Assembly: GCA_950097015.1 (NCBI GenBank)
Contig: CATNEN010000003.1
Coordinates: 372,001 to 436,000, forward strand
DNA: 64,000 bases
Direction of reading: 5' to 3'
Origin: Macrostomum hystrix
Lineage: Eukaryota > Platyhelminthes > Macrostomidae
In this document: piece after piece, positions 36,358 through 46,957 of the stretch
Layout: each line of letters begins with the position of its first letter
Position numbering within the stretch: position 1 is the first letter of the stretch
Made by a program: the position numbers and the translations under genes
The notes under the pieces: model-generated
The model's input: the letters and a program-made list of their open reading frames with translations, nothing else
The model's database searches: none
Told to the model about the DNA's origin: nothing

Positions 36358-37610
36358 TTAAATGTCGTCAGCAGAAGTCCAATCCTCAGATGGCTCATCT
36401 CGCTTTCCCAGAAATCCATGGCGCCGCTTTCCTAGAAATGAGTGCCGACGCTTCCCTAGAAACGAGTGACGACGCTTTCCTAGAAATGAGTGACGACGCT
36501 TTCCTAGAAACGAGTGACGACGCTTTCCTAGAAACGAGTGACGACGCTTTCCAAGAAACGAGTGGCGTCGTTTTCCTAGAAACGAGTGGCGCCGCTTTTC
36601 CATGTTCTGCTCATTTTCAAGAAGCCTTTGGTTCATTAGATCCTCCACGCCAGGCTCGTCAGACGAAGCGTCAGTCCGCTCGATAGAGTTGTAGCTTGGG
36701 GGCTCTGGAAGAAAAATTTTACAAGGCTTTGTTGAGAGCAACGTTGCTTAATAGGCTAAAAATAGAATAACTTTGACAACTGTCATGAAATCTTGATCCT
36801 TAAGGTATTGGCTCCATCTCTCCAAGTTGCCCTAAAGATACGATGAGATTTCTTTAGACTGAAGTCTATATGATTGCGATACGAGTGCTAAAGTGCTTGC
36901 AGTCGGATAAAACTGTTTTAGCTTCGCAACAGAAAACTCCACAACTTAGAAGCCCGCAGTTCCCTCTTGTTAATGGCTGCTGCATTGTCTAATTCTGTCG
37001 ACGAGAAATTCTTTGACAAGAAATTCGGCACGCTGGATTCTCAAAACCAGCTCATTGTTTATGGATGAAAGCACTTATCGGCTAAATTTTCCTTATGGTT
37101 AACAATTCCTATTGATTTATTTTTAAGCATTTGCTTGGAATCTTTCTAAGAGGACAGTAATAATATAGCATTGCTTCAAATAGCTAAGAGAGAACAAAAG
37201 ACTTCAACTATTGAGAATGCTAAAAGGAAAAATGTTATCTGACATGCTATAGATAAGAACTCGATAATATTCGTATGTGTCAAAGTCTTGTCTTACTTAT
37301 GAGTTGTTGAACTCAAAGCAAAAAAAGTGATAAAAACACACTTAGAGAACAGTAAGCTCATTCCAGTCTGGTACAATGGTACATAAGCACTCTAGTACAA
37401 TAGCACTTTGGTACGAGAGCACTCTGGTACGAGGGCACTCTGGTACGAGGGCACTCTGGTACGAGAGTACTCTGGTACGAGAGCACTCTGGTACGAGAGC
37501 ACTCTGATACAAGAGGGTCACGGGATCAGCTCACCAGCAGCCGGGTCGGCCGAGCCGATGTCTATGGCCACAAGCAGCACCACAACAAACCAGGCAATCA
37601 GGAGCCTCAT
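36358..37610 (-). CDS. Neuropeptide precursor with eight RHSFLGKR-type repeats, 2 exons
   Basis: Secreted prohormone expected to yield short C-terminally amidated peptides. Exons: 37610-37535 (76 nt) and 36704-36358 (347 nt), with a GTGAGC donor, a TTTTTCTTCCAG acceptor and matching phase, giving 140 aa. Residues 1-22 form a signal peptide (MRLLIAWFVVVLLVAIDIGS, then A, likely cut before DPAA). Residues 23-61 are an acidic spacer ending in MEKR. Residues 64-127 are eight tandem octapeptides: seven RHSFLGKR and one RHGFLGKR (the last). A 13-residue acidic tail, DEPSEDWTSADDI, ends the protein. KR is a prohormone-convertase site and the Gly before it the amide donor, so the peptides predicted are RHSFL-amide (or HSFL-amide if cut after KRR) and one RHGFL-amide. 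I do not recognise this as a named family. Confidence 0.9.
36387..36600 (-). repeat. Coding 24-bp repeat of the neuropeptide gene
   Basis: Eight 24-bp units, each one octapeptide. Differences are mostly synonymous (CGC/CGT/CGG Arg, TCG/TCA Ser, GGA/GGG Gly, AAA/AAG Lys); only the last unit changes an amino acid (Ser to Gly). This contrasts with the non-coding arrays, where frame and translation are not preserved. Confidence 0.9.
37383..37512. repeat. 16-bp minisatellite in the neuropeptide intron
   Basis: About eight units of TCTGGTACGAGAGCAC with small variants, ending about 20 bp from the splice donor of exon 1. Confidence 0.9.
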
Positions 37611-37679
37611 TGTGAAGTCCGGTCCGTCGTTTCGACTTCAGGTGCCTCCTATCGGGTAGCTAAAAAAAGCCAAACATAA

Positions 37680-38830
37680 AATACTAGTGCGTGTTGTTTG
37701 CAGTGAACCGAGAATTGTCAATCAATTAGACGTAGCCGAATGAGCGGCTACGTTAAGACAGAAAATAATATATATTTTTAAAACTTCTGCATAGCTTATG
37801 CAATTGAGTTTAGGAAATTAGGAATTCAAATTCTAATTAAGAAAACACATTCGATTCCATCGTTGAGCTGTTTGTATTCAATCATCAGGAGGTCAGTAAA
37901 CTTGCTCCCCGCGTTAAAAAAGAGTAGAGAGGTTTAGAGGGCCAACTATTGAGAGTTCGCGCAAATCCGGCTAAGTCCACAGTCAATGAGCTCGCAGAGT
38001 ATCCGTGAGATTCGCGACCAAGTCTGCAGTTCTCCCGCTAAATATATTATTGATTTTTGTCACTCCACCTTCGGAAGGCGAGCGAGCGATGGGGAGAGCC
38101 CCCATCAATTGCATAGCGACATAAAACATTTCCCATTGACCTCTCCCGGATAGAGAAGTGAGTGAGTCGCCTTCCTCTCTGAGAGATCGTCTTTCCCCAG
38201 CCGCATATCTACAACTCAACACTCTGCGACTGTTACTGTGTTGGAAGTCAATAATTATATCATTGCAATGATGAAGAATCGAGCCGAGGAATCTGGGACT
38301 GATTATGCGGTCGCGCCCTATATGAGGCAAATGATTTATGCAGTTCGCATATAGACTAGTGGGGATATTTCAGCATTATCTGCCGCTCTGGTTTCCCAAT
38401 GCTCAATCTTCGTTTTTCGTTCCGTGTCTCATTCAACTTTCTGGTGTTGGCGGCCCGCCTGCCCGCCTGGCCTCCCACAGTCGGACTCCGGGGTACTCAA
38501 TCTTAGCTATCCGGGCATACAGTCTCGGCTAATTCCGCCTGCACTTCCCCCCTCTACTCATCTGTGCTCAACTGCTTCCTCTGCTGCTTTCCTTTTCTCC
38601 CCTCTTCATCTCAATCTGAAAGTTTTCCAGTCGTTTAATTATTTCTTGTCTAGGAGCTACATTATCCGACTCCTGCAATTTTATCCCTCTAATTGCCCGC
38701 CATACCAGGGTCCAGTTGCTTCCCATTTATCCCATTCTATATCTCCCTAATATATTTTCCCCACTTCTGAATCACTGAGCTGTTTTTATCAGTATTCTCA
38801 TGAATCCTAACTTTTGCTCGATGCCTCATT
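37680..38830. other. No gene seen
   Basis: Region 5' of the neuropeptide gene, so its promoter should lie here. A pyrimidine-rich stretch (about 38,540-38,800) leads into the next array. TTTTTTTAG about 45 bp upstream of the neuropeptide ATG could be an acceptor of a 5' UTR intron or trans-splice. Confidence 0.45.
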
Positions 38831-38832
38831 GT

Positions 38833-39985
38833 TCTGACCCTCTCACACTTTGGTATTACCCTCTCACACTTTGGTATTACCCTCTCACACCTTGGTATTA
38901 CCCTCTCACACTTTGGTATTACCCTCTCACACCTTGGTATTACCCTCTCACACCTTGGTATTACCCTCACACACCTTGGTATTACCCTCTCACACTTTAG
39001 TATTACCCTCTCACACCTTGGTATTACCCTCTCACACCTTGGTATTACCCTCTCACACCTTGGTATTACCCTCTCACACCTTGGTATTACCCTCTCACAC
39101 CTTGGTATTACCCTCTCACACTTTAGTATTACCCTCTCACACCTTGGTATTACCCTCTCACACTTTGGTATTACCCTCTCACACCTTGGTATTACCCTCT
39201 CACACCTTGGTATTACCCTCTCACACTTTAGTATTACCCTCTCACACCTTGGTATTACCCTCTCACACCTTGGTATTACCCTCTCACACCTTGGTATTAC
39301 CCTCTCACACCTTGGTATTACCCTCTCACACCTTGGTATTACCCTCTCACACTTTAGTATTACCCTCTCACACCTTGGTATTACCCTCTCACACTTTAGT
39401 ATTACCCTCTCACACCTTGGTATTACCCTCTCACACCTTGGTATTACCCTCTCACACTTTAGTATTACCCTCTCACACCTTGGTATTACCCTCTCACACC
39501 TTGGTATTACCCTCTCACACCTTGGTATTACCCTCTCACACTTTAGTATTACCCTCTCACACCTTGGTATTACCCTCTCACACTTTAGTATTACCCTCTC
39601 ACACCTTGGTATTACCCTCTCACACCTTGGTATTACCCTCTCACACCTTGGTATTACCCTCTCACACCTTGGTATTACCCTCTCACACTTTAGTATTACC
39701 CTCTCACACCTTGGTATTACCCTCTCACACTTTAGTATTACCCTCTCACACCTTGGTATTACCCTCTCACACCTTGGTATTACCCTCTCACACCTTGGTA
39801 TTACCCTCTCACACCTTGGTATTACCCTCTCACACTTTGGTATTACCCTCTCACACCTTGGTATTACCCTCTCACACCTTGGTATTACCCTCTCACACTT
39901 TGGTATTAACCTCTCACACCTTGGTATTACCCTCTCACACCTTGGTATTACCCTCTCACACCTTGGTATTACCCTCTCACACTCA
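38833..39985. repeat. 21-bp minisatellite, about 55 units
   Basis: Unit CCCTCTCACACCTTGGTATT plus A. Variation is nearly confined to CCTTGG, CTTTGG and CTTTAG, so it is very homogeneous. The period of 21 keeps a 400-codon plus-strand frame open, which encodes only (VLPSHTL)n and is not taken as a gene. Confidence 0.97.
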
Positions 39986-39999
39986 CAAAACCTCAGTGC

Positions 40000-40600
40000 A
40001 CCACTTCCTCAGTTCTTCCTACTATTTCGAATTGTTATTTAGCCATTTCTAATTTAAAATCTTCACAGCTCAGGCCATGGAAAGGCAACCAATTATCTTG
40101 TCTTTGTAGTGTAGCTTTTTAACGTCTTGAAGACAGAAAAATCATAACCGAGTGTTGCAGACCAGAACAATTTCTTTCAGATCTAATTAAACAGTAAAAA
40201 GCGTTTAGCTTCGAATACGCAGCTGAAGCAGTGCGAGTTGCTGAGCTTCTTACAAAATAAAAGAAAATGACAAGTTTTGCAGCTGATCTCCCCAGTCTAA
40301 ACAGAGCGAATTTGCCACCCTTCGCGCACCCTTCGCCCCCCCTGCATTTCAGACACTTGTGGCTTCCATTTTTAGAAGACTTTCATCTTCTGTCAAATTC
40401 TTCTGCTTCTACAAATTCTGGGTCATTGTCAAAAGTGTTTGCTCCTTGAGATTCGATAAAAGCAATGGGGATTACAATCGCAGAAGTCTGCAAAGTCAAC
40501 AAGCCTCTCAAAGCTGATTGTCTTAAGTCGTCCTGCAATTTGAAGGGTTTTAGTCACACGTTTCTCATGGAAGTGAGGGTTAACTTGGACTCCTGCAGAT
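40000..40600. other. No gene seen between two arrays
   Basis: Unique sequence between the two 21-bp arrays. No exon recognised. Confidence 0.5.
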
Positions 40601-40611
40601 TCTCACACAAG

Positions 40612-41262
40612 GTAAGAGCAGTAGGAAAGAAGGTGTGAGCAATAGGTGAGAAGGTGTGAGCAATAGGTGAGAAGGTGTGAGCAATAGGTGAGAAGGTGAG
40701 AGCAATAGGTGAGAAGGTGAGAGCAATAGGTGAGAAGGTGAGAGCAATAGGTGAGAAGGTGAGAGCAATAGGTGAGAAGGTGAGAGCAATAGGTGAGAAG
40801 GTGAGAGCAATAGGTGAGAAGGTGAGAGCAATAGGTGAGAAGGTGAGAGCAATAGGTGAGAAGGTGAGAGCAATAGGTGAGAAGGTGAGAGCAATAGGTG
40901 AGAAGGTGAGAGCAATAGGTGAGAAGGTGAGAGCAATAGGTGAGAAGGTGAGAGCAATAGGTGAGAAGGTGAGAGCAATAGGTGAGAAGGTGAGAGCAAT
41001 AGGTGAGAAGGTGAGAGCAATAGGTGAGAAGGTGAGAGCAATAGGTGAGAAGGTGAGAGCAATAGGTGAGAAGGTGAGTGCAATAGGTGAGAAGGTGAGA
41101 GCAATAGGTGAGAAGGTGAGAGCAATAGGTGAGAAGGTGAGAGCAATAGGTGAGAAGGTGTGAGCAATAGGTCATAAGGTGTGAGCAATGGGTGAGAAGG
41201 AGAGAGCAATAGGTGAGACGCTGAGACCAATAGGTGAGAAGGTGTGAGCAATAGGTGAGAAG
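40612..41262. repeat. 21-bp minisatellite, about 31 units
   Basis: Unit GAGCAATAGGTGAGAAGGTG plus A, almost invariant in the middle and with GTGTGAGC variants at both ends. Each unit carries two GGTGAGA steps resembling a plus-strand splice donor. Confidence 0.97.
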
Positions 41263-41269
41263 GATAGAG

Positions 41270-42180
41270 AACAGAAGAATTTTCGGTTTTGTTACAGTTA
41301 AGTTCCAATTTACGTAAGTTCAGGTAATCAAAAGCGTTGTTCTTGGCAATAAAGTACTCGTATTATCTCGCATTTCGGAACTCACCAGAACGAGAACTTT
41401 AGTCGCTCACAAGTTTGTGTCCTCTATCTATGGCCAAACTAGCCTTCTGACTGAGTTTAGTTAAGCCTATGACTCTGGGTGTGAGTTGCGGTGCAAACGG
41501 TAGTGACGTTTGCCCAAGAAGGCTGCCAATTAAATATGAAAGCGGCGGTATTGAATCCAACCAATCAGGTTCACCGAGGGAGGCAACTGTCACTCCCCGT
41601 GCAAGCGTCCACCTAGTCAGATGCATTTTAACTACTCAGGAAATAGCTCAAACAGACAGACTATGGTCCTACTGAGTTTCATAACGCATTGGAGCCATTT
41701 TAAGATTGCCTGTCGTATTCTGAGTGCTTTTAAGCCATTTCCAACTTTGGAAATGGGACCATGACGCGATTCTAAGCTGAAAAAAAATTGCAGGGACTCT
41801 ATAAATGACTTGAAAAAAAACGTTTCGTTTTTAAAGCATAGTGCACGTCTTGGTTACTGAGCTACCGAAGTGTTAAAAAGCCTGCTATTTTGTTTTTCGA
41901 TATCAGTATCACGGCGAAACTGTGACACTAAGGTCTAAGGTTGCTATCTCTCTCTATTACCCTGCTTCTTACTTATCTGATATTCAGCTCACATTAGACC
42001 AATCTACAGTCTGATCTTCACTATGTCTAGTTCTCATTAACTTCACTGACCTCCTTGTCAACGTCAGAGATTACGCTTCTCTGCTTCTCCGCTTCTTCTG
42101 CTTCAACAGTTCTAAGCTGTTGGATTCGTGAGGATTCGTGAGGCTAGCAATTATCAGGAAAATCCGTAGGTGTAAATAGT
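41270..42180. other. No gene seen
   Basis: Unique sequence, no exon or array recognised. Confidence 0.5.
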
Positions 42181-42185
42181 AGGCG

Positions 42186-42485
42186 TCAAATACTTTCTGA
42201 TGCTTCCTTTTCCTTCAAGATTGACAACAATGCGTCACATGTCCTCTTCACATTGTTCGACACATCAGTGCGGAAATACTGAATGTGATTAAGATAGGAT
42301 TTCATGGCAATTCCTATCTCCCCATTTGGTCCTTGCTGCCAGTCACGACAGGCGAACAAAGCTGAACAAAGCAAAGAATTGCGTAGATGCTTATAGACTA
42401 TGGGCTCAACAATGTCTAGATAGGTTGTATTTGGGAAAAGTTCGCTTTGTGATGGCGCCAAGTAGCAACGCAGCGATAGGGACAT
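42186..42485 (-). CDS. Unidentified possible terminal exon
   Basis: Minus-strand frame ending in TGA or TAA-type stop at 42,186 that reads like a globular helical protein: VYKHLRNSLLCSALFACRDW, then GEIGIAMKSYLNHIQYF and a charged end LLSILKEKEASESI. A possible acceptor is ACCTATCTAG near 42,422, which would make it a last exon of about 78 codons. It is downstream of the PCTAIRE stop (43,506), whose phases are closed, so it is not part of that gene. No family is recognised and no upstream exon was found. Confidence 0.35.
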   Translation of the reverse strand: MSLSLRCYLAPSQSELFPNTTYLDIVEPIVYKHLRNSLLCSALFACRDWQQGPNGEIGIAMKSYLNHIQYFRTDVSNNVKRTCDALLSILKEKEASESI

Positions 42486-43315
42486 TGCGTGCTCAAACAG
42501 AACAGAACATGCTAAATGGTGCGCTCACTAAAAACACTGAGGACACGGGAGCTTTTGCATTTTTTACAGGAAAGTTAAGCGTTTGGCTGAGTTTTAAGCA
42601 CTGAAGCATAGGAATGGACGCGGTGCAGCATACATAATCTCACTAAGCGGTGTGGCTTCGGATAAAGCTGATGGGAGCTTTTAAATGGTTTAACAGAGAA
42701 AAAAGTGACAGAAATTCAGGTGCGGCGCAGGTAACATTTAATTCAAACACTGGGCTGTTTGTTCGGTGTCTACAAATATAGCGCCTCATCCATCATTAGC
42801 CGCTGTCACACACAGTGAAAGTATATTTGCCGAACCCTCCATTAAGTAGAAAACACAAGGTATTGTCTCGCTTTTAACCCCATTATCCATGAAGAACAAA
42901 AAACTGACCATGAAATACACGGTCTAGCAGTCCGATGGACACTGATCTCACAAGTCACAAGAACATCACAATTCCAAAGCCAGTTCAATTAGAGAAAGAC
43001 ACTTTAAAGCGAACTCAGCAGTTAAAATAATAGTTTTTTTCTGCGCCTCATCCATAGAGAGGCCGACTGGTCTCCAGGAAATGCGTTTCAGATTAACTCT
43101 GAAACAATGAAGGTTTTTTCTGATACGAACGAAAAATTGCTAATGCAAAATATATCGATTGCATTTCAACAATAAGCTGTTTCATTTCAATAGGCCACTC
43201 AAACTTAAAACCGATGTTAGCGATTTAATACACGATTTTTCATACCAAGAAGAAAATGTCAAAGCTTTTTGGCTCTAATTTTAGCATTCCTTAGTGTACA
43301 TTGCGAAAACTCAAG

Positions 43316-43385
43316 GCAGGTGTACACACCTGTGTGAGTAGAGTGCGTGATGCGCGGACTCAAGGGTCGGTGGAATGACTTGCGA
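43316..43385 (+). mobile_element. SINE 3' fragment
   Basis: GGCAGGTGTACACACCTGTG followed by TGAGT and degraded body sequence matches the GATGTACACACCTGTGTGAG block of the full SINE copies. Head and tail are absent. Confidence 0.5.
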
Positions 43386-43505
43386 CGGTATTTTAGTGCC
43401 TAAAACCCCTACAACTAAGTAGGCCCTAGCACATGTGCTGACGCAGTACGTATTTATCGATTTCAGGTGCCCGATGACTCACTTGCTATTTTTAGCCCCA
43501 AAGAG

Positions 43506-46500
43506 TTACGAGTTACTCGGCAAAGTGGCGCGTATGTCCGCATTGGCATTGGCTGATCGGCACCCGGGATCCGACTGCAGGCACACTCCCGGCAGGCTGA
43601 AGATTGAAGCAGCTGAAATATTTGACAATTAGGGGATTCTAATTACCTAATTCTGAGCACCCTAGTGCTAATAAAAACAAGCTTACAATCTGGCAGGTCG
43701 TGAATCCCGTCTGGTAGGTGGCGAGAAAAGTACGCGTGCCGCTTTGCCCGATGGGCCGGGATGCGGGCCGAGGCGCGGTACCGAAGCAGCTGACGGAGCA
43801 GGTCGCGACCGCTGACGCCCAGGCGAGGCACCAGCAGCTTCAAATCGCAGCCAGGCCAGCGGCGTGCTGACCAGGAGGACAGCTCCTGGCTGCTGGAACT
43901 GCCTGGCCAGTTGGCCTCCGTGGGACTGCCTGCGAGGTGTCGAGAGATATTGAGATTCCTGATCACTCATTTGTACGCAAAGTGTTACATGTTTTTCAGA
44001 CTTTCAGCTGAAAAATAAAAAATGTTTGGAACCACAGAATGCGGCTTTGAGTGAAAGAATAGGATTAGGAGTGGCAGATTAGGATTTAAGGTGATAGATT
44101 AGAATTAGGAGTGACAGATTAAGATTAGGGGTGACAATATGATTAGGAGTGACAGAATAGGAGTCGGAGTGACAGAATAAGATTCAGATTCAGAGTCACA
44201 GAATAGGATTAGAAGGGACAGACTAGGATTAGAAGGGACAGATTAGGATTAGGGGTGACAGAATAGGATTCGGAATGACAGAATAGGATTCGGAGTGACA
44301 GATTAGGATTAAATTTTACAGAATAGGATTCGGATTAGGAGTGACAGAATAGGATTCGGATTTGGAGTGACAGAATAGGATTCGGATTCAGAGTGACAGA
44401 ATAGGATTAGGAGTGGAAGATTAGGATTTAAGGTGATAGATTAGAATTAGGAGGGACAGATTAGGATTAGGAGTGACAATATGATTCGGAGTGACAGAAT
44501 AGGAGTCGGAGTGACAGAATAAGATTCAGATTCAGAGTCACAGAATAGGATTAGAAGGGACAGATTAGGATTAGAAGGGACAGATTAGGATTAGGGGTGA
44601 CAGAATAGGATTCGGAATGACAGAATAGGATTCGGAGTGACAGATTAGGATTAAATTTTACAGAATAGGATTCGGATTCGGAGTGACAGAATAGGATTCG
44701 GATTTGGAGTGACAGAATAGGATTCGGATTCGGAGTGACAGAATAGGATTAGGAGTGACAGAATAGGATTTGAAGATAAACACAAAATATCGACGTAACT
44801 CATCCAAAACATCCGATAGGATATTTATGGGATAGTTTTCCTCACCAAGCGTCCTAAAGATGAGTTCAAGCTGCTCTTCCACAGTGGCACCGGGAAACAT
44901 TGGCCGTCCAGTCAGCATCTCGTAGAAGATGGCACCGACTCCCCACAGATCGATATGAGTACCGTACTCAACGCAGCCCGTGAGCACATCGGCCGGTCTG
45001 TACCACAGAGTGCAGACCTCGTTTGAGTAGTTCTTGGTTGGCACGGAGTTCGCTCTCGCCAGACCGAAATCGGCCAGCTTTAGTTCGCCGTTCGAGTTCA
45101 GCAAAAGATTCTGAGGTTTTAGATCTCGATGAAGGCAGCGGCGCCGGTGGCAGAACTCGAGCCCGCGCAGCAGCTGATACAGGTAGAGCCGCACATTGCT
45201 CTCATGCAAAAGACCGTCGCACTCTTCGAGGCGCTGCTTCAGGTCCTTTTCCTGTTCAATAGATTTCAACCGACTGGTGTGACGTCTCGAATGGAGTTAC
45301 ATCTAGACTGGAGTGACATATAGACTGGTGTGACATATAGACTGGAGTGACACCTAGACTGGAGTGACATCTAGACTGGAGTGACATCTAGACTGGAGTA
45401 ACATCTAGACTAGAATGACATATTATAGACTGGAGTGACATAAATAATGGAGTGACATCTAGACTGGAGTGACATCTAGACTGGTGTGACATATAGACTG
45501 GAGTGACATCTAGACTGGAGTGACATCTAGACTGGAGTGACATCTAGACTGGAGTGACATCTAGACTGGTGTGACATATAGACTGGAGTGACATAGACTG
45601 GAGTGACATAAAGACTGGAGTGACATATAGACTGGAGTGACATCTATACTGGAGTGACATATAGACTGGTGTGACATATAGACTGGAGTGACATATAGAC
45701 TGGAGTGACATATAGACTGGAGTGACATCTAGACTGGAGTGACATCTAGACTGGAGTGACATCTAGACTGGAGTGACATAAAGAATGGAGTGACATATAG
45801 ACTGCTGTGACATATAGACTGCTGTGACTTATAGACTGCTGTGACTTATAGACTGCTGTGACATAGACTGGAGTGACATAAAGAATGGAGTGACATCTAG
45901 ACTGGAGTGACATCTAGACTGGTGTGACATCTAGACTGGAGTGACATAAAGAATGGAGTGACATCTAGACTGGAGTGACATCTAGACTGGTGTGACATCT
46001 AGACTGGTGTGACATCTAGACTGGAGTGACATCTAGACTGGAGTGACATCTAGACTGGAGTGACATCTAGACTGGTGTGACATCTAGACTGGTGTGACAT
46101 CTAGACTGGAGTGACATCTAGACTGGAGTGACATCTAGACTGGAGCGACATCTAGACTGGTGTGACATCTAGACTGGTGTGACATCTAGACTGGTGTGAC
46201 ATATAGACTGGAGTGACATCTAGACTGGAGTGACATAAAGAATGGAGTGACATCTAGACTGGTGTGACATCTAGACTGGAGTGACATCTAGGCTGGAGTG
46301 ACATCTAGACTGGTGTGACATATAGACTGGAGTGACATCTAGACTGGAATGACATATAGACTGGAGTGACATCTAGACTGGAGTGACATAAAGAATGGAG
46401 TGACATCTAGACTGGTGTGACATCTAGACTGGAGTGACATAAAGAATGGAGTGACATAAAGAATGGAGTGACATCTAGACTGGAGTGGCATCTAGACTGG

Positions 46501-46867
46501 AGTGACATCTAGACTGGAGTGACACCTAGACTGGTGTGACAACTAGACTCGAATGGTATATAGACTGGAGTGACACCTAGAATGGTGTGACAACTAGACT
46601 GGAATGGTATATAGACTGGAGTGACATCTAGACTGGAATGACATCTAGACTGTAGAGTGACATCTACAAATAAACAAACTAGATGATAGTTTCCAAGGAA
46701 ATTGCACATACTAGATACTCGAAAACCAGCGTCAGCGACTGCTCAGTGTGAATGACGTCGTGCAGTGTGACAATGTTGGCGTGCTTCAAATCTCTTAGTA
46801 GTGACACTGTAATTGGTTGTGGGCGATTAGTGAGTAAGGCTTTAACTACTATTACTACTACTACTAT

Positions 46868-46957
<90 letters not shown>

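Noticed and set aside
38850-40052. 400-codon plus-strand frame of (VLPSHTL)n
   Set aside because: It is the 21-bp non-coding array read in one frame; three bases per codon divide the unit evenly, all variation is independent of codon position, and there is no signal peptide or processing site.
40580-41308. Long minus and plus frames through the 40.6-41.3 kb array
   Set aside because: Both strands and more than one frame are open, as expected for a stop-free 21-bp repeat; no gene features.
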